DNA of 42,688 nucleotides from Spirochaetota bacterium (GCA_026398615.1 JAPLSN010000037.1:1-42688), one strand, 5' to 3'; shown: positions 24,764 through 34,831, counted from the first letter of the stretch. Program-made: numbers and translations. The notes: generated from the sequence alone by a model not told the origin.

Positions 24764-26794
24764 ATGACCAATGCCCGGAAAGCCGACGCCATGACCATCC
24801 GTCTCGAGTTGGACGAACTCCCGCCCGATCCCGTTTTTGAACCGGGCATACGCCGGGCTCCCCGTCGGGAAGCGGCCCTGACCGCCGCGCAGGAAGCCCT
24901 GGCGCTCCGCAACGCCCTGCGCTACATCCCGGAAAGATGGCATGAACGCCTGGCCCCGGAATTCCTCGATGAGCTCCGGACGCGGGGAAGGATCTACGGC
25001 TACCGCTTCAGGCCAGCGGGGAAGCTGACGGGCAGGCCGATCGACTCCTACCGGGGCGAATGCGTCGAAGGCCGGGCCTTCCAGGTGATGATCGACAACA
25101 ACCTCGACTTCGCCGTTGCCCTGTATCCCTACGAGCTTGTCACCTACGGCGAAACGGGGCAGGTGTGCCAGAACTGGATGCAGTACCGACTCATCGTCAG
25201 GTACCTGGAAGCCCTCGACGAGAATTCGACGCTCGTCGTGGAATCCGGCCATCCGCTCGGGCTGTTCAGGAGCCATCCCCTGGCGCCCCGCGCGATCATC
25301 ACGAACGGACTCATGATCGGGATGTTCGACAATTCGAAGGATTTCGCGGTGGCAGCCGCCCTCGGCGTCGCCAACTACGGTCAGATGACCGCTGGCGGAT
25401 GGATGTACATCGGCCCCCAGGGAATCGTGCACGGCACGTTCAACACCATCCTGAACGCCGGGCGCCTGAAGCTCGGCGTTCCCGAGGACGGAGATCTACG
25501 GGGCAAACTTTTCGTCACTTCTGGGCTCGGGGGGATGTCGGGCGCCCAGGGCAAGGCCGCCGTCATCGCCAACGCCGCGTCCATCATCGCCGAGGTCGAT
25601 CCCTCGCGCATCGAAACCCGCCACAGCCAGGGCTGGGTCGACGTCGTGGCCGGAACGCCCGAAGAGGCTTTCCGTCTCGCCTTCGAAGCCAGGGACGCCG
25701 GGGAACCGATCGCGGTGGCTTTCCGGGGCAATATCGTGGACCTCCTCGAACATGCCGCCGACAAGCATCTTCGCATCGATCTCCTTTCCGACCAGACGAG
25801 CTGCCACGCGGCCTACGAGGGCGGCTATTGCCCGGCGGGCACCACGTTCGAGGAGCGCACGAGGCTCCTGCGCGAGGATCCCGCCCGCTTCAGGGCCCTC
25901 GTAGACGCGTCCTTGCGCCGGCATTTCGAGGTGATCCGGAGGCTCAGCGCCCAGGGCGCGTACTTTTTCGATTACGGCAACAGCTTCCTCAAGGCGGTCT
26001 GGGATTCAGGCGTGCGCGAAGTCTCCAGGAACGGCACGGACGAGAAGGACGGCTTCGTGTTCCCGAGCTACGTCGAGGATATCCTCGGCCCCGAGCTCTT
26101 CGACTACGGCTACGGCCCCTTCCGCTGGGTCTGCCTTTCCGGAAAACCCGGGGATCTTGCCGCTACCGACGGGGCGGCGATGGACTGCATCGACCCGACA
26201 CGGCGCGGGCAGGACAGGGACAACTGGGCCTGGATACGCGACGCGGAGAAGAACAAGCTCGTCGTCGGGACGCAGGCGCGCATCCTCTACCAGGACGCTT
26301 TCGGACGCATGAAGATCGCCTTGCGGTTCAACGAGATGGTGAAGGAAGGGAAGGTCGGGCCCGTCATGCTCGGCCGCGACCACCATGACTGCGGGGGAAC
26401 GGACAGTCCCTTCCGCGAGACGAGCAACATCAAGGACGGATCCAACGTCATGGCCGAAATGGCCACGCAGATCTTCGCCGGGAACGCCGCACGCGGGATG
26501 AGCCTCATCGCGCTCCACAACGGCGGCGGCGTCGGCATCGGCAAATCGATCAACGGCGGCTTCGGCCTCGTCCTCGACGGGTCGGCCAGGGTCGACGCGA
26601 TCATCCGCATGGCCGTACCCTGGGACGTCATGGGCGGCGTCGCGCGACGTGCCTGGGCGCGGAACGACCATGCCGTCGAGACCTGCGCCGAATACAACAC
26701 GGAACACTCCGAACTCGGGCACGTCACGCTGCCGTACTCGGTGGACGACGGGCTCGTCGGGAAGGTCCTCTCCTCCGGGAAGGCGAAGCCGTGA
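24764..26794 (+). CDS. hutU: Urocanate hydratase
   Basis: Second step of histidine breakdown: urocanate plus water to imidazolonepropionate, using bound NAD. 676 residues, the longer form of the family (the enzyme in many bacteria is about 555). Family blocks are [73 protein letters not shown] and [18 protein letters not shown]. Start has AAAGGAG at 24750-24756. No hutH, hutI or hutG lies nearby, so the rest of the pathway must be elsewhere. The YchJ-like gene overlaps its stop by four bases. Confidence 0.97.
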   Translation: MTNARKADAMTIRLELDELPPDPVFEPGIRRAPRREAALTAAQEALALRNALRYIPERWHERLAPEFLDELRTRGRIYGYRFRPAGKLTGRPIDSYRGECVEGRAFQVMIDNNLDFAVALYPYELVTYGETGQVCQNWMQYRLIVRYLEALDENSTLVVESGHPLGLFRSHPLAPRAIITNGLMIGMFDNSKDFAVAAALGVANYGQMTAGGWMYIGPQGIVHGTFNTILNAGRLKLGVPEDGDLRGKLFVTSGLGGMSGAQGKAAVIANAASIIAEVDPSRIETRHSQGWVDVVAGTPEEAFRLAFEARDAGEPIAVAFRGNIVDLLEHAADKHLRIDLLSDQTSCHAAYEGGYCPAGTTFEERTRLLREDPARFRALVDASLRRHFEVIRRLSAQGAYFFDYGNSFLKAVWDSGVREVSRNGTDEKDGFVFPSYVEDILGPELFDYGYGPFRWVCLSGKPGDLAATDGAAMDCIDPTRRGQDRDNWAWIRDAEKNKLVVGTQARILYQDAFGRMKIALRFNEMVKEGKVGPVMLGRDHHDCGGTDSPFRETSNIKDGSNVMAEMATQIFAGNAARGMSLIALHNGGGVGIGKSINGGFGLVLDGSARVDAIIRMAVPWDVMGGVARRAWARNDHAVETCAEYNTEHSELGHVTLPYSVDDGLVGKVLSSGKAKP

Positions 26795-27282
26795 ACGAAT
26801 GCCCCTGCGGCACGGGCCGAGCCTACGACGGATGCTGCGGCCGCTACATCTCCGGCAGGGAAACGACTCCGACCGCCGAAGCCCTCATGCGCAGCCGCTA
26901 CTCGGCCTACGTGAAGGGTGAGATCGACTATATCGTGAACACCTGCGTCGTCGACGAGGAGCATGGCATCGATGAGGACACCACGAGGCGCTGGAGCGAA
27001 ACGTCCCGCTGGCTGGGCTTGCGCATCCTGGGGAAGGCGGGCGGCGAACCCGGCGATTCGACGGGCACCGTGGAATTCGCCGCTACCTACGAGATGGACG
27101 GCCTTCGGGAGGAGCACCACGAGATCGCGTCCTTCGTCAGGAAGGACGGATCGTGGCTCTACGACTCAGGCGACGTCGTACCCACGACGATCGTCCGCAG
27201 CGAGCCGAAAGTCGGGCGCAACGATCCCTGCCCCTGCGGGTCGGGGAAAAAGTACAAGAAGTGCTGCTGCGGCGCGGCCTGA
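26791..27282 (+). CDS. YchJ family protein with two SEC-C motifs
   Basis: 163 residues, GTG start overlapping the hutU stop (GTGA). A SEC-C zinc-binding motif lies at each end: [15 protein letters not shown] (about residues 3-17) and [16 protein letters not shown] (about 143-158). The middle is the YchJ/UPF0225 core ([46 protein letters not shown]). Function is unknown. The coupling to hutU is probably chance or simple co-transcription. Confidence 0.92.
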   Translation: MNECPCGTGRAYDGCCGRYISGRETTPTAEALMRSRYSAYVKGEIDYIVNTCVVDEEHGIDEDTTRRWSETSRWLGLRILGKAGGEPGDSTGTVEFAATYEMDGLREEHHEIASFVRKDGSWLYDSGDVVPTTIVRSEPKVGRNDPCPCGSGKKYKKCCCGAA

Positions 27283-27297
27283 GGGCCATGCCCGCTC

Positions 27298-28173
27298 CTA
27301 TTCCACCCTCTTGCCCAGGATGAGGATCTCCGCGATGCACAGGTCTTCGTACTTGGTTCCCTTGGTGGCCTCGGCCACGGTGATCGAGACCGACCCGGCC
27401 CCGGGCGTGCCCGGAATCCGCAGGAACTGGGGGGTGAAGGCATCCCCGACGGCGACTCGGGTCGGGATCTTTCCGCCGGCCACGACGTCCAGCGCCTTGG
27501 CCCGCGCGTTGGCCGCGAACATCTCCGGATTCATGGGAAAACCGTTCCACACGATGAGCATCCAGGGCGAGCATTCGGCCAGGCTGCCGCCGTCCCAGAG
27601 ATCCAGCGAAGCCGATATCCTGGATCCGGCGCCGGTTCCCCTGGCTCCTTCCGCCCAGAATTTTTCCAGGGTATGGTCCCCCAGGTACGTCGCGGAATAG
27701 GTGATCGTCTTTCCCTTGAGGGTTTCGCTCAGTTCGGACGACGCGGAAAAGTCGGGCGCATAGATGAAGACTCCGCCCTGCGCCACGTAGACGCCCCGGA
27801 TTTCCTTCGCGTCGTAGAAGACGAGTACATCTCCGCGTCCGGGCTCCAGGGCATAGTAGGTGTCATGCGAACCGTCCTTCCACAACGAGTCGCCCTCTTC
27901 CCGCCACTGGAATTCGAAGGACAGTTCGGTGCCGTACTGGCCCGCCTGAGTCGTACAGGTTCCTTCACGCTCGATGGACGAATCGCCCGTAATGACGGAC
28001 CATGCGAAGCTGCCGTCCTTCGCGAAGCTGATCGTTTCGCCGCCGTATTCCCAGCCTTCGACGCGGTCGAAAGCTTTCCCGGCCAGCGGGTTCGACTGGG
28101 CGGAGCCCGTCGCCGGTACCGCGGCAGCCAGCAGCATCGCGCCGAGCATCATCAAAATTGCCTTGTGGTTCAT
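27298..28173 (-). CDS. Secreted protein with a discoidin-like (NADase-type glycan-binding) domain
   Basis: 291 residues. The signal peptide MNHKAILMMLGAMLLAAAVPATGSAQ cleaves near residue 26. The C-terminal half (about 150-291) reads AEGARGTGAGSRI, DGGSLAECSPWMLIVWNG and TKYEDLCIAEILILGKRVE, the pattern of NADase-type glycan-binding domains frequent in spirochaetes. The N-terminal half (FDRVEGWEYGGETISFAKDGSF...) looks like a small beta-rich domain. ATG 28173 has GGAGGG nine bases upstream. It converges on the YchJ gene, with 15 bases between the stops. Binding partner unknown. Confidence 0.78.
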   Translation of the reverse strand: MNHKAILMMLGAMLLAAAVPATGSAQSNPLAGKAFDRVEGWEYGGETISFAKDGSFAWSVITGDSSIEREGTCTTQAGQYGTELSFEFQWREEGDSLWKDGSHDTYYALEPGRGDVLVFYDAKEIRGVYVAQGGVFIYAPDFSASSELSETLKGKTITYSATYLGDHTLEKFWAEGARGTGAGSRISASLDLWDGGSLAECSPWMLIVWNGFPMNPEMFAANARAKALDVVAGGKIPTRVAVGDAFTPQFLRIPGTPGAGSVSITVAEATKGTKYEDLCIAEILILGKRVE

Positions 28174-28475
28174 GGATCATCCCTCCGGAGAGGATCGGTC
28201 CGGAAAGCGGGGGATTCTTCCCCCGTTTCCGGTTCCGGTCTTCGCCTCAAGTCTGGTGCACGGGAATTTTTTTTCAAGGCCCCGGAATGCCGAACGCAAA
28301 ACCGCCACGGGAAGATACCGGCGTCCCTGAAGAGCTTTCCGCCCTGGCAAGCGCTGCGATGTAGTCCTTGATCCGCGCTTCGCCGTTCATGGCAGCCTTG
28401 CATCGTGATTCCGCCGGAATGGACCTGTAGGCCGGGGTGTGGTCCGGCAGGCGACCGTGCAGGGCCCGTCGGCGT
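28174..28475. other. Intergenic stretch with one strong hairpin
   Basis: A dyad at 28200-28232 (CCGGAAA.CGGGGGA paired with TCCCCCGTTTCCGG, one bulged base) lies in the leader of the secreted-protein gene on the minus strand, without a T-run. The rest has only short open frames; a 38-codon minus-strand frame (MNGEARIKDYIAALARAE...) is too short to support. I see no other gene. Confidence 0.5.
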
Positions 28476-29819
28476 TCAGAAATCGAAACGCAGTTCGACG
28501 AACAGCTCGTCCCCGGCGTCGGCCGCTTCGTTGCCGAAGACACCGTACTCGCGGTCGGGATCGTCGGGTATGGCGGTACCGTAGAGACTGCCCCCGACCT
28601 TCAGGTTGATCCCGTCGGCGAGGCTCCATGAAACACTGGCCCTGGTCATGCAGTCCCTGGCAGCGACGTTGTAGAGTCCCATCGCGTCCCACGAGACGCG
28701 CTCGTCGCTTGAGTTCCCGCGCAGGCTGAGCGAAACGCCGTTTTCGAAGGCGTAGCCCTGTCCGTTCCGTTTCCGCATTTCCTCCGCGTTGGCGCGGTCC
28801 TCGTCCGTCGTCCAGTCCGCCGGGGCCTTCCAGGCGACCACCCAGGCCGGCGACCAGCCGAGCCCGATCGTGAGCCAGGGAGAAAAAAGTTGCCTGCTGG
28901 CCTGGGCGACGGCCTGGAGGGAATGGTTTTTCGTGAAGATATCCGAACCATCCGTGTCGCCTGTAAGGAAGAACGCTCCTTCGGCGCGGAGGTCGAAGCC
29001 CGCGAGCGAGGCCTGCGCGTCCGCGCCGAAGACCTGGACGCGACGGTGTACGGGCGTGTATTCGTTCGTGGTCGTCGTTCCCGGGGGGGAACCGGTCGTT
29101 GTCGTGGAATAGCGTATGTCCGGATACCGGTCCCATGCATGGAGCCAGCTTGCCGAGCAGGAAAAGCCCCCGAAGTAGAACATCGCGCGCGCGCCGTACT
29201 CCATCCCGTCCCACGAGAATTCCGGAATCTCCTCCGCGAGGAAGTTGTTGAGGATCGTCGCCGGACCGGCCAGTATCGTGGCGCTCGAAACGGTGAGCGG
29301 CAGATCGTTGGTTCCAGGCAGGGGCATGACGAGGGCTTCGACCGAGCCCAGACTTCCGGGCAAAGCGTACGAAGCACGTAACATCAGCGCGGGTATCTTC
29401 CGTTCGTCCAGCGTGGACGTCGTACGCGTGCCGATGCGTCTGGCGTTGACGTTGTCGGTCGGGTTGAAGCCGTCGGCCAGGCCCCAGGCCAGGATCCGTC
29501 GGCCGAAGGAAAGGTCCAGCTCGCCCACGGTGAGCTCGGCATAGGCTTCCTTGAGCTCGATGCTGCCTGTCGGAAGGGCGGGATCGGACAGGTCGACGTC
29601 GGTTTCAGCCGATACGAAGGCATAGCCGTTGTCGCCGAGGATGCCGTCGGCGGCGATGCCCGCCGAGACGCCTGAAAAGGTCAGCCCATCGGCGGAGGGT
29701 TCGAAGAAGGCCTTGGGCGAGACGTAGAGCGACGCGCCCTCCGCGAAGGCCGGCGCGGGTGCGGCGGCTCCGAACAGGATGGCGGCCGCGGCGAGAGCAT
29801 GGAATCCGGCAACGCGCAT
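28476..29819 (-). CDS. Outer-membrane beta-barrel protein of the MMPL transporter cluster
   Basis: 447 residues from ATG 29819, which overlaps the stop of the upstream gene by one base (TGATG). A signal peptide (MRVAGFHALAAAAILFG...AFA) is followed by alternating strands with many aromatic residues, and the C-terminus ...LFVELRFDF ends in Phe, as outer-membrane barrels do. ELDLSFGRRILAWGLADGFNPTDNVNAR resembles DUF1302-type barrel proteins, which often accompany RND/MMPL transporters and LolA-like proteins. It would complete an inner-to-outer membrane export path. Substrate unknown; lipids are a reasonable guess. Confidence 0.8.
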   Translation of the reverse strand: MRVAGFHALAAAAILFGAAAPAPAFAEGASLYVSPKAFFEPSADGLTFSGVSAGIAADGILGDNGYAFVSAETDVDLSDPALPTGSIELKEAYAELTVGELDLSFGRRILAWGLADGFNPTDNVNARRIGTRTTSTLDERKIPALMLRASYALPGSLGSVEALVMPLPGTNDLPLTVSSATILAGPATILNNFLAEEIPEFSWDGMEYGARAMFYFGGFSCSASWLHAWDRYPDIRYSTTTTGSPPGTTTTNEYTPVHRRVQVFGADAQASLAGFDLRAEGAFFLTGDTDGSDIFTKNHSLQAVAQASRQLFSPWLTIGLGWSPAWVVAWKAPADWTTDEDRANAEEMRKRNGQGYAFENGVSLSLRGNSSDERVSWDAMGLYNVAARDCMTRASVSWSLADGINLKVGGSLYGTAIPDDPDREYGVFGNEAADAGDELFVELRFDF

Positions 29820-30631
29820 CAACGCCCCCTTTCCAGGAAGCGCACCGTGAAATAGTTCGGGTCGATCGAGTCGAGCGCCTTGGTGCCGGTGAATTCGAGG
29901 GTCGTCTTCGTGCCCGATTCGAGGTTCGCCATGGTCATGGAGGTGAAGATCCGGTACTTCCCGGCCAAGGTCTCGTAGCCTCCGACCGCAAGGCGCTTGG
30001 CGAGCTTGCCGTCGCGGTTGTGGTACTCGGCTTTCCGCAGCGCGTACCCGGAGGAGTCGATCCACTTTATCACCCTGGAGTATCCATATTTTTTTACCAC
30101 TTCCGGGTTCGCGGCCTTCTGCTCGATCTTCCAGCATCTTGTCCCGTCCACGGTCTCCTCGCCCAGGAGGACGGCCGAAAATTCCGGGGCGTCGAGGCTG
30201 CCCAGGTCGGCATAGGTGAAGTCGGAGCCGAGGAAGGCGCCGGTCTTGCTGTCGCCTCCGCTCGTACCGATGGACCGCACCTTCCTGAGGGCGGGGATGA
30301 AGATGTACTGCTCGTCGTCCTTCTCCGGCGCGTCGTACGCGATCGTGAGGAAGCGCGTCCCCCTGACATCGGCGGGCGCCTCGAAGACCATGGTCCGCTT
30401 GGTGTCCCCGTTCGGCAGCGAGACCGAGTACGAGGTGATGGTCCGTTCGCGCGTGCCGCCGTTGCGGTCAACGAGCACCATCTTCATGGTACCCTCGGTG
30501 GCCGGCGGCGAGGGCGACGCGGCGGCGCGGTCGAGTATGGCCTGGGCTTCCTCGGCCCCGGCCGCAACCAGCGCGATCGCCGCGAACGCGGCCAGCGCCG
30601 AGGCCTTCAATGTCTTCGTAGTGATGTTCAT
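29819..30631 (-). CDS. Outer-membrane lipoprotein-sorting (LolA-like) protein
   Basis: About 270 residues. ATG 30631 is preferred because GGAGG lies seven bases before it; in-frame ATGs at 30637 and 30652 are poorer. Signal peptide NITTKTLKASALAAFAAIALVAAGA. The mature part has the LolA-like barrel pattern of this family: EGTMKMVLVDRNGGTRERTI, FEAPADVRGTRFLTI, DDEQYIFIPALRKVRSI, FLGSDFTYADL and YSRVIKWIDSSGYALRKAEY. It sits between an MMPL transporter and a barrel protein, so it probably ferries a hydrophobic substrate across the periplasm. It is not the housekeeping LolA. Confidence 0.88.
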   Translation of the reverse strand: MNITTKTLKASALAAFAAIALVAAGAEEAQAILDRAAASPSPPATEGTMKMVLVDRNGGTRERTITSYSVSLPNGDTKRTMVFEAPADVRGTRFLTIAYDAPEKDDEQYIFIPALRKVRSIGTSGGDSKTGAFLGSDFTYADLGSLDAPEFSAVLLGEETVDGTRCWKIEQKAANPEVVKKYGYSRVIKWIDSSGYALRKAEYHNRDGKLAKRLAVGGYETLAGKYRIFTSMTMANLESGTKTTLEFTGTKALDSIDPNYFTVRFLERGR

Positions 30632-30681
30632 GTTCATTCCTCCAAGTTTCATTCCGGGATCAACAACTGCAGTATCGAGAT

Positions 30682-30811
30682 GCGAACGCGAAGGTCACGA
30701 AGTGAACGAAGTACGCGAAGGGAAAGAAACGGCATGGAAAGGAGTATCATTCCTGCCCGATCCCGATTCCTTCGTGGCCTTGGTGTTCGCCTTCGCGCCC
30801 TTCGCGGTGAA
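30682..30811. repeat. Inverted pair of CGCGAAGG-type repeats, empty
   Basis: Left arm about 30682-30722 (GCGAACGCGAAGG, then ACGAAGT and ACGCGAAGG) and right arm about 30770-30811 (CTTCGTGGCC, CGCCTTCGCGCCCTTCGCGG) are related to the repeats that flank the GxxExxY gene at 13455-13950. They enclose only about 47 bases and no gene. They lie between the LolA-like gene and the MMPL gene. Confidence 0.65.
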
Positions 30812-30830
30812 ATATTCGCATTGCCGGCCT

Positions 30831-33800
30831 TCATGCGTCCCCGACGTCGGGACCCTTGACGACGAATTCCGGTTCGAAGATGACGAGGAGCGCGGGCAGC
30901 GTGGTGATCGCCGCGAGGGAGCTCAGGACCATGATGAAGGCCATGAGGAGCCCCATGTTGACGTTGCCTGTGGATCTGGAAAAGACGAGGGCGCAGAACC
31001 CGGCGGCGACCGCGAGGGCGTTGAAGATTATCCCCTGGCCCGTCGTCTCCAGCGTGACGGCTACCGCTTCCTTGCGGCCGTACTCCTTCGCCGCGTGCTT
31101 GTAGCGTTCCATGAAGTGGATCGTGTAGTCGATGCCGATCCCGATCGCGATCGAGGCGATGGTGGCGGTGGAGATGTCGATGGCGATCCCGAGGTAGCCC
31201 ATCAGACCGAAGTTCGAGACGAGGGCGATGCCGAGGGGGATGACCGAGTACAACGCCTCGACGAAGGAGCGGGACAGCAGGAACATCACGAAAAAGCAGA
31301 TGATGAACGAGGTCGCGATGGACTTGATCTGCGTGTCCACGAGTAGCCCGAGCACGGCCGTCGTCAGGGACGACAGGCCCGTGATGTGGCCTTCAGCACC
31401 TTCGGGGAAGGTGGCGTCGATCCGTTTCGCGGCGATCTTCTGGATCGAGCCGAGGACCGTGGACGAACTCGACTTCACGAACACGTTGACTGCCGCCGTC
31501 CTGGCCGCGCTGTCCACGAAGGAGGCAAGATCCTCGGGATCGCCCGCGTTCGAGTAGAGGAGGACGTAATTGGAGATCGCCGTGCTCCCTTCGATGACGT
31601 CGGTGGCGGCGCCGGTTCCGAGCTCGACCCTCCGCTCCGCGACGCCCGGCCAGGCGAGTATGGCGACGCCGCCCGCCTCGGTGAACTCGCCGCGACGGTA
31701 TCCGCGCAGGCGTTCGCCGGATTCGGCGTCGTATTCGGAGAGAATCCCGGTGCTTGCGTCCCATGCGTAGCGCTCGAACTCGACGGGCGCGGTCACGCGC
31801 TCCGCCGGGATGGCGTTGAACGCGCTTCCGTCCGCGTGGACGGCCTTGTTGATGCCCTTCACGAAAGTGGCGATGGACTGCGTCCCGCCGACGATCGGGG
31901 TTCCCCCTTCGTACCCGGAAGCTCCCGGTTCGAGGACCTTTCCCTTCGATATGCGCAGGGTTTCGAGGTAACCCTGGAGCGAATCGATGGCCGACAGGGT
32001 GGCGGGTTCGTAGATGCCGCCGTCGCGCGCGCTCCTCACCACGACTTTCATCACCGTGATGCCCGTGAAATTGGCATTCAGGAATTCCGACGAAGTCCGT
32101 ATCTCGGTCCCCTTCCTGAAGCTGTTGAGGGTGTTCGTCTCGAAGCGGATATGCGGGACGCCGAGCGCGGCGGCGACGACGAGTACCGCGGAGATCGCCA
32201 CGACCGTCCGGGGTCCGCGGGCGATGAGCCTGCCGAGGCTCCCGAGCGCCCTCGCGAAGACGCTGCCGCCGTGGGCTTCCACTGCGGAACGCCTGGGCAG
32301 CGGGAGGACGGAGAGCACCGCGGGCGTGAAGGTGAGCGCGAGGGCCAGGGCCGCGACGATGCCGAGCGCCGAAAGGATGCCGAACACGGCCAGGGTGCGT
32401 ATCGACGAGACCGCGAGCGACCCGAAGCCGATGACCGTGGTGATGCCCGCGAGGAAGACCGGGAGCCGCACGCGCCGCAGTGTTTCGAAGAGCGCTTCCT
32501 TCTTGTCCGGGATGCGGGCGAAGTCCTCGTAGGAACGGTTGATGACGTGGATGGTGTACGCGGTCCCGACCGCGATGAGGATGATCGGGAGGATCATCGT
32601 CGCCATGGAGAGAGGCACCCCGGCGTATCCCATCGCGCCGAGCGCCCAGAGCACCGCGATGACCACGTTGGCGAGCGGCAGGAACACGCCGCGGGCCGTC
32701 CTGAAGCTCAGGTAGAGGCTCGCCGCGATGATCAGGATGACGACCGGGAAGAGCACGGACAGGTCGGCCGACATGAGCTGGGTGACGAGCGTGCTCGCCG
32801 CGCGGCTGCCCGAGACGTGGAATCGACCGCCTTCGCCGGGCGACAGCGAGGCCAGGACTTCCTTGACCCGGTAGAGGGATTCATGCTTCTTCTCGGACCA
32901 GTCCACCTTCGCCCCCGTGCCCGCCAGGGCGGCCTTGACCGCTTCGCCGAGGCTCGAAAGCCGGACGTTTTCCGTGGGCACGACGAGCGCCGTACGGCCG
33001 CCGTCCTTCGAAATATCGATCCCGTACACCACCCTGGCTCGGTACTCGGCGCCGGGATCTCCCGCCGCGAGTACGGCGCCTACCCCCGGAACCTCCCCCG
33101 AGGCGGCCGGGGCGAGCGCACGTTCGCAGGCCGCGGAGAATGCCGCCAGGTCGCGCGCCGTCCCTTCGGCGCCTTTCCCGGGCGCGATGGGAATGGTTAT
33201 CCTGAGTTCACTGGATGCGAAGGCGAGTTTCCAGTCCGGCTTGCCCTTGAGCCTGACGAAGGCCGTCATCGCGGCCTTCCATTGCGAAGGATCGACGCCG
33301 TCGGCCGCACGGACGAGCGCGGAGGCTTTTTTCGCCCCGGGGGCAGCCGCCGGATCGTCGTATGCGACCGAAGCGACCGCCGGGACGAGGGAACGGGCGA
33401 CGAGGCCGTCCAGGACGGACGCAAGCCCCGCCGCGGAAGCTTTCCCCGCGGGCAGCCGGACGCGCACGACCGGGAAGCGTTCGTCGTCGGTGCCTTCGCG
33501 CAGGGTGGCTATGACGGCGGAAGCCTTGCCGTCCGCGGAGACCAGGCTTTTCGTGAGCTCTCCAGATTCCACGAGCTTCCTGAAAGCCGCCATGGCCGCG
33601 GCGTCGGCCGGCACTTCCCGCATCGCGGCGCGGATCTCAATGCCGCCTTCCGTGCCCGAGATCACCCCTGCGTTCGCGAGGGAGATGACGCCCTTGATGC
33701 CGGGCACGGCTTCGAGCCTGGAAGTCAGTTCGCGGAGGGTTTCGAGGGCTGACGCATCGTAGATGCCGCCAACGCGCTCGAGGGCCACGAACAGGAAATC

Positions 33801-33998
33801 GTCGGACGGGAATATACGCCCGACTTCGTCGTAATAGCGTTTTTCCGGGAGGCTGGAGGGAATCTCGTCGGTGAGGTCCGTCTTCATGACGATGCCCCCC
33901 ATGCCGAAGGAGAGGACGACGGTCAGGACGGCGACGACGGCGATGACCGTGCGGGGCCTGCCGATCACGAAACGTGAAAAGGAGAGTTCAGGACGCAT
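30831..33998 (-). CDS. RND/MMPL-family transporter
   Basis: 1055 residues from ATG 33998, which overlaps the tetR stop by 11 bases; the longer open frame to 34040 is shadow. Two-fold RND topology: an early membrane helix (FVIGRPRTVIAVVAVLTVVLSFGM), a large periplasmic domain, five helices including LANVVIAVLWALGAMGYAGVP and VGTAYTIHVINRSYEDF, then the same pattern again with IGIGIDYTIHFMERYKH and ETTGQGIIFNALAVAAGF. This two-half layout with GTAYTIH and GIDYTIH matches the MMPL/HpnN-like group that moves lipids or hopanoids. LolA-like and barrel genes follow on the same strand. Confidence 0.92.
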   Translation of the reverse strand: MRPELSFSRFVIGRPRTVIAVVAVLTVVLSFGMGGIVMKTDLTDEIPSSLPEKRYYDEVGRIFPSDDFLFVALERVGGIYDASALETLRELTSRLEAVPGIKGVISLANAGVISGTEGGIEIRAAMREVPADAAAMAAFRKLVESGELTKSLVSADGKASAVIATLREGTDDERFPVVRVRLPAGKASAAGLASVLDGLVARSLVPAVASVAYDDPAAAPGAKKASALVRAADGVDPSQWKAAMTAFVRLKGKPDWKLAFASSELRITIPIAPGKGAEGTARDLAAFSAACERALAPAASGEVPGVGAVLAAGDPGAEYRARVVYGIDISKDGGRTALVVPTENVRLSSLGEAVKAALAGTGAKVDWSEKKHESLYRVKEVLASLSPGEGGRFHVSGSRAASTLVTQLMSADLSVLFPVVILIIAASLYLSFRTARGVFLPLANVVIAVLWALGAMGYAGVPLSMATMILPIILIAVGTAYTIHVINRSYEDFARIPDKKEALFETLRRVRLPVFLAGITTVIGFGSLAVSSIRTLAVFGILSALGIVAALALALTFTPAVLSVLPLPRRSAVEAHGGSVFARALGSLGRLIARGPRTVVAISAVLVVAAALGVPHIRFETNTLNSFRKGTEIRTSSEFLNANFTGITVMKVVVRSARDGGIYEPATLSAIDSLQGYLETLRISKGKVLEPGASGYEGGTPIVGGTQSIATFVKGINKAVHADGSAFNAIPAERVTAPVEFERYAWDASTGILSEYDAESGERLRGYRRGEFTEAGGVAILAWPGVAERRVELGTGAATDVIEGSTAISNYVLLYSNAGDPEDLASFVDSAARTAAVNVFVKSSSSTVLGSIQKIAAKRIDATFPEGAEGHITGLSSLTTAVLGLLVDTQIKSIATSFIICFFVMFLLSRSFVEALYSVIPLGIALVSNFGLMGYLGIAIDISTATIASIAIGIGIDYTIHFMERYKHAAKEYGRKEAVAVTLETTGQGIIFNALAVAAGFCALVFSRSTGNVNMGLLMAFIMVLSSLAAITTLPALLVIFEPEFVVKGPDVGDA

Positions 33999-34617
33999 TG
34001 AGGATCCCCCTGAAGAGCATGTGTTTGATGAGGAGGGCAAATTCCCCGTGCGGAAGTCCGGGAAGGACGGCCCCGCCCTGGAAGAAGACGCCGCCGAAAA
34101 TCATCCCGACGAACATCTCCGCGATGGCCGTGGGATCGTTTCCGGCGAGTTGGCCCGAAACTTGCCCCCGGGCGAACAGGCTTTCGATCCCCGCCATGAC
34201 CGCCTTGAGGCGGCCGATGAGCAGCGCCCGGTCTTCCGCGTCCGGGTAACGGATCATGAAAGCCTGTATCTGGTGATAGATCTGGAAGAGCCCCTTCCTG
34301 GCGAAACGCTCGTCGACGAAGTGATCGACGAGCGCCTCGAGGGCTTCGACCGGATCCGGATGTTCCGCTGCGATCCCGTCGAGCCGGGTCACGAGCGCGT
34401 CGAGGGATCCGATGACGATGGTCTTGAACATCTCTTCCTTGCCGTGGAAGTAGTAGTACAGCGAAGCCTTGGCATAGCCGGAGTTCTCGGCGATGCTGTC
34501 GAGCGTGGTACCGTCCAGGCCTTGCGCGGCGAAGACGGGCATGGCCTGTTCGAGGATGTCCGCGCATTTTCTCTCGCGGTCGAGTTCCTTCCTTGCATCT
34601 TTGGAATGAGCGGTCAT
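33988..34617 (-). CDS. TetR-family repressor of the MMPL cluster
   Basis: 209 residues. N-terminal helix-turn-helix: ILEQAMPVFAAQGLDGTTLD, then SIAENSGYAKASLYYYFHGKEEMF (about residues 20-65). The C-terminal ligand domain includes MFVGMIFGGVFFQGG. Start ATG 34617 has GGAGGG upstream. It is the first gene of the minus-strand cluster and shares its promoter, where a dyad (34641-34658) overlaps the -10, as expected for autorepression with induction by the transported compound. Confidence 0.92.
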   Translation of the reverse strand: MTAHSKDARKELDRERKCADILEQAMPVFAAQGLDGTTLDSIAENSGYAKASLYYYFHGKEEMFKTIVIGSLDALVTRLDGIAAEHPDPVEALEALVDHFVDERFARKGLFQIYHQIQAFMIRYPDAEDRALLIGRLKAVMAGIESLFARGQVSGQLAGNDPTAIAEMFVGMIFGGVFFQGGAVLPGLPHGEFALLIKHMLFRGILNAS

Positions 34618-34640
34618 AATTTCGACCCTCCGGTAGAATA

Positions 34641-34685
34641 TTCGAACGATTGGTCGAAGATATTATATTCTGTGACAGATGTCAA
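34641..34685 (-). promoter_or_regulatory. Promoter and TetR operator of the MMPL cluster
   Basis: On the minus strand, TTGACA (34685-34680) and TATCTT (34662-34657) are 17 bases apart. An 18-base imperfect dyad, TTCGAACGATTGGTCGAA (34641-34658), touches the -10 and covers the start of transcription. Confidence 0.6.
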
Positions 34686-34802
34686 GGCGGGGGGGCTAGA
34701 ATGTCGTAGTTTCCGTAACCGGGGGCAATACGGTCATGGGACAGCAACATTGCAGGGTGTCATGACAATTCCACGGTCGGTTGTTTGTCCGAGAAACGAG
34801 AT

Positions 34803-34831
34803 TTGACAGCAAGCCAAGCGGGAAGTAGTCT
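34803..34831 (+). promoter_or_regulatory. Promoter of the second defence island
   Basis: TTGACA (34803-34808) and TAGTCT (34826-34831) with 17-base spacing lie 31 bases before the helicase ATG. A perfect TGTCATGACA palindrome sits upstream at 34758-34767 and could be an operator. Confidence 0.5.

Noticed and set aside
28200-28232. Terminator of the barrel gene
   Set aside because: The hairpin has no T-run on the minus strand and lies about 240 bases after the stop; it may rather be a leader structure.
31386-33752. A 788-codon plus-strand ORF
   Set aside because: Antisense of the MMPL transporter; composition is extreme (Arg, Asp, Gly) and no domain is visible.
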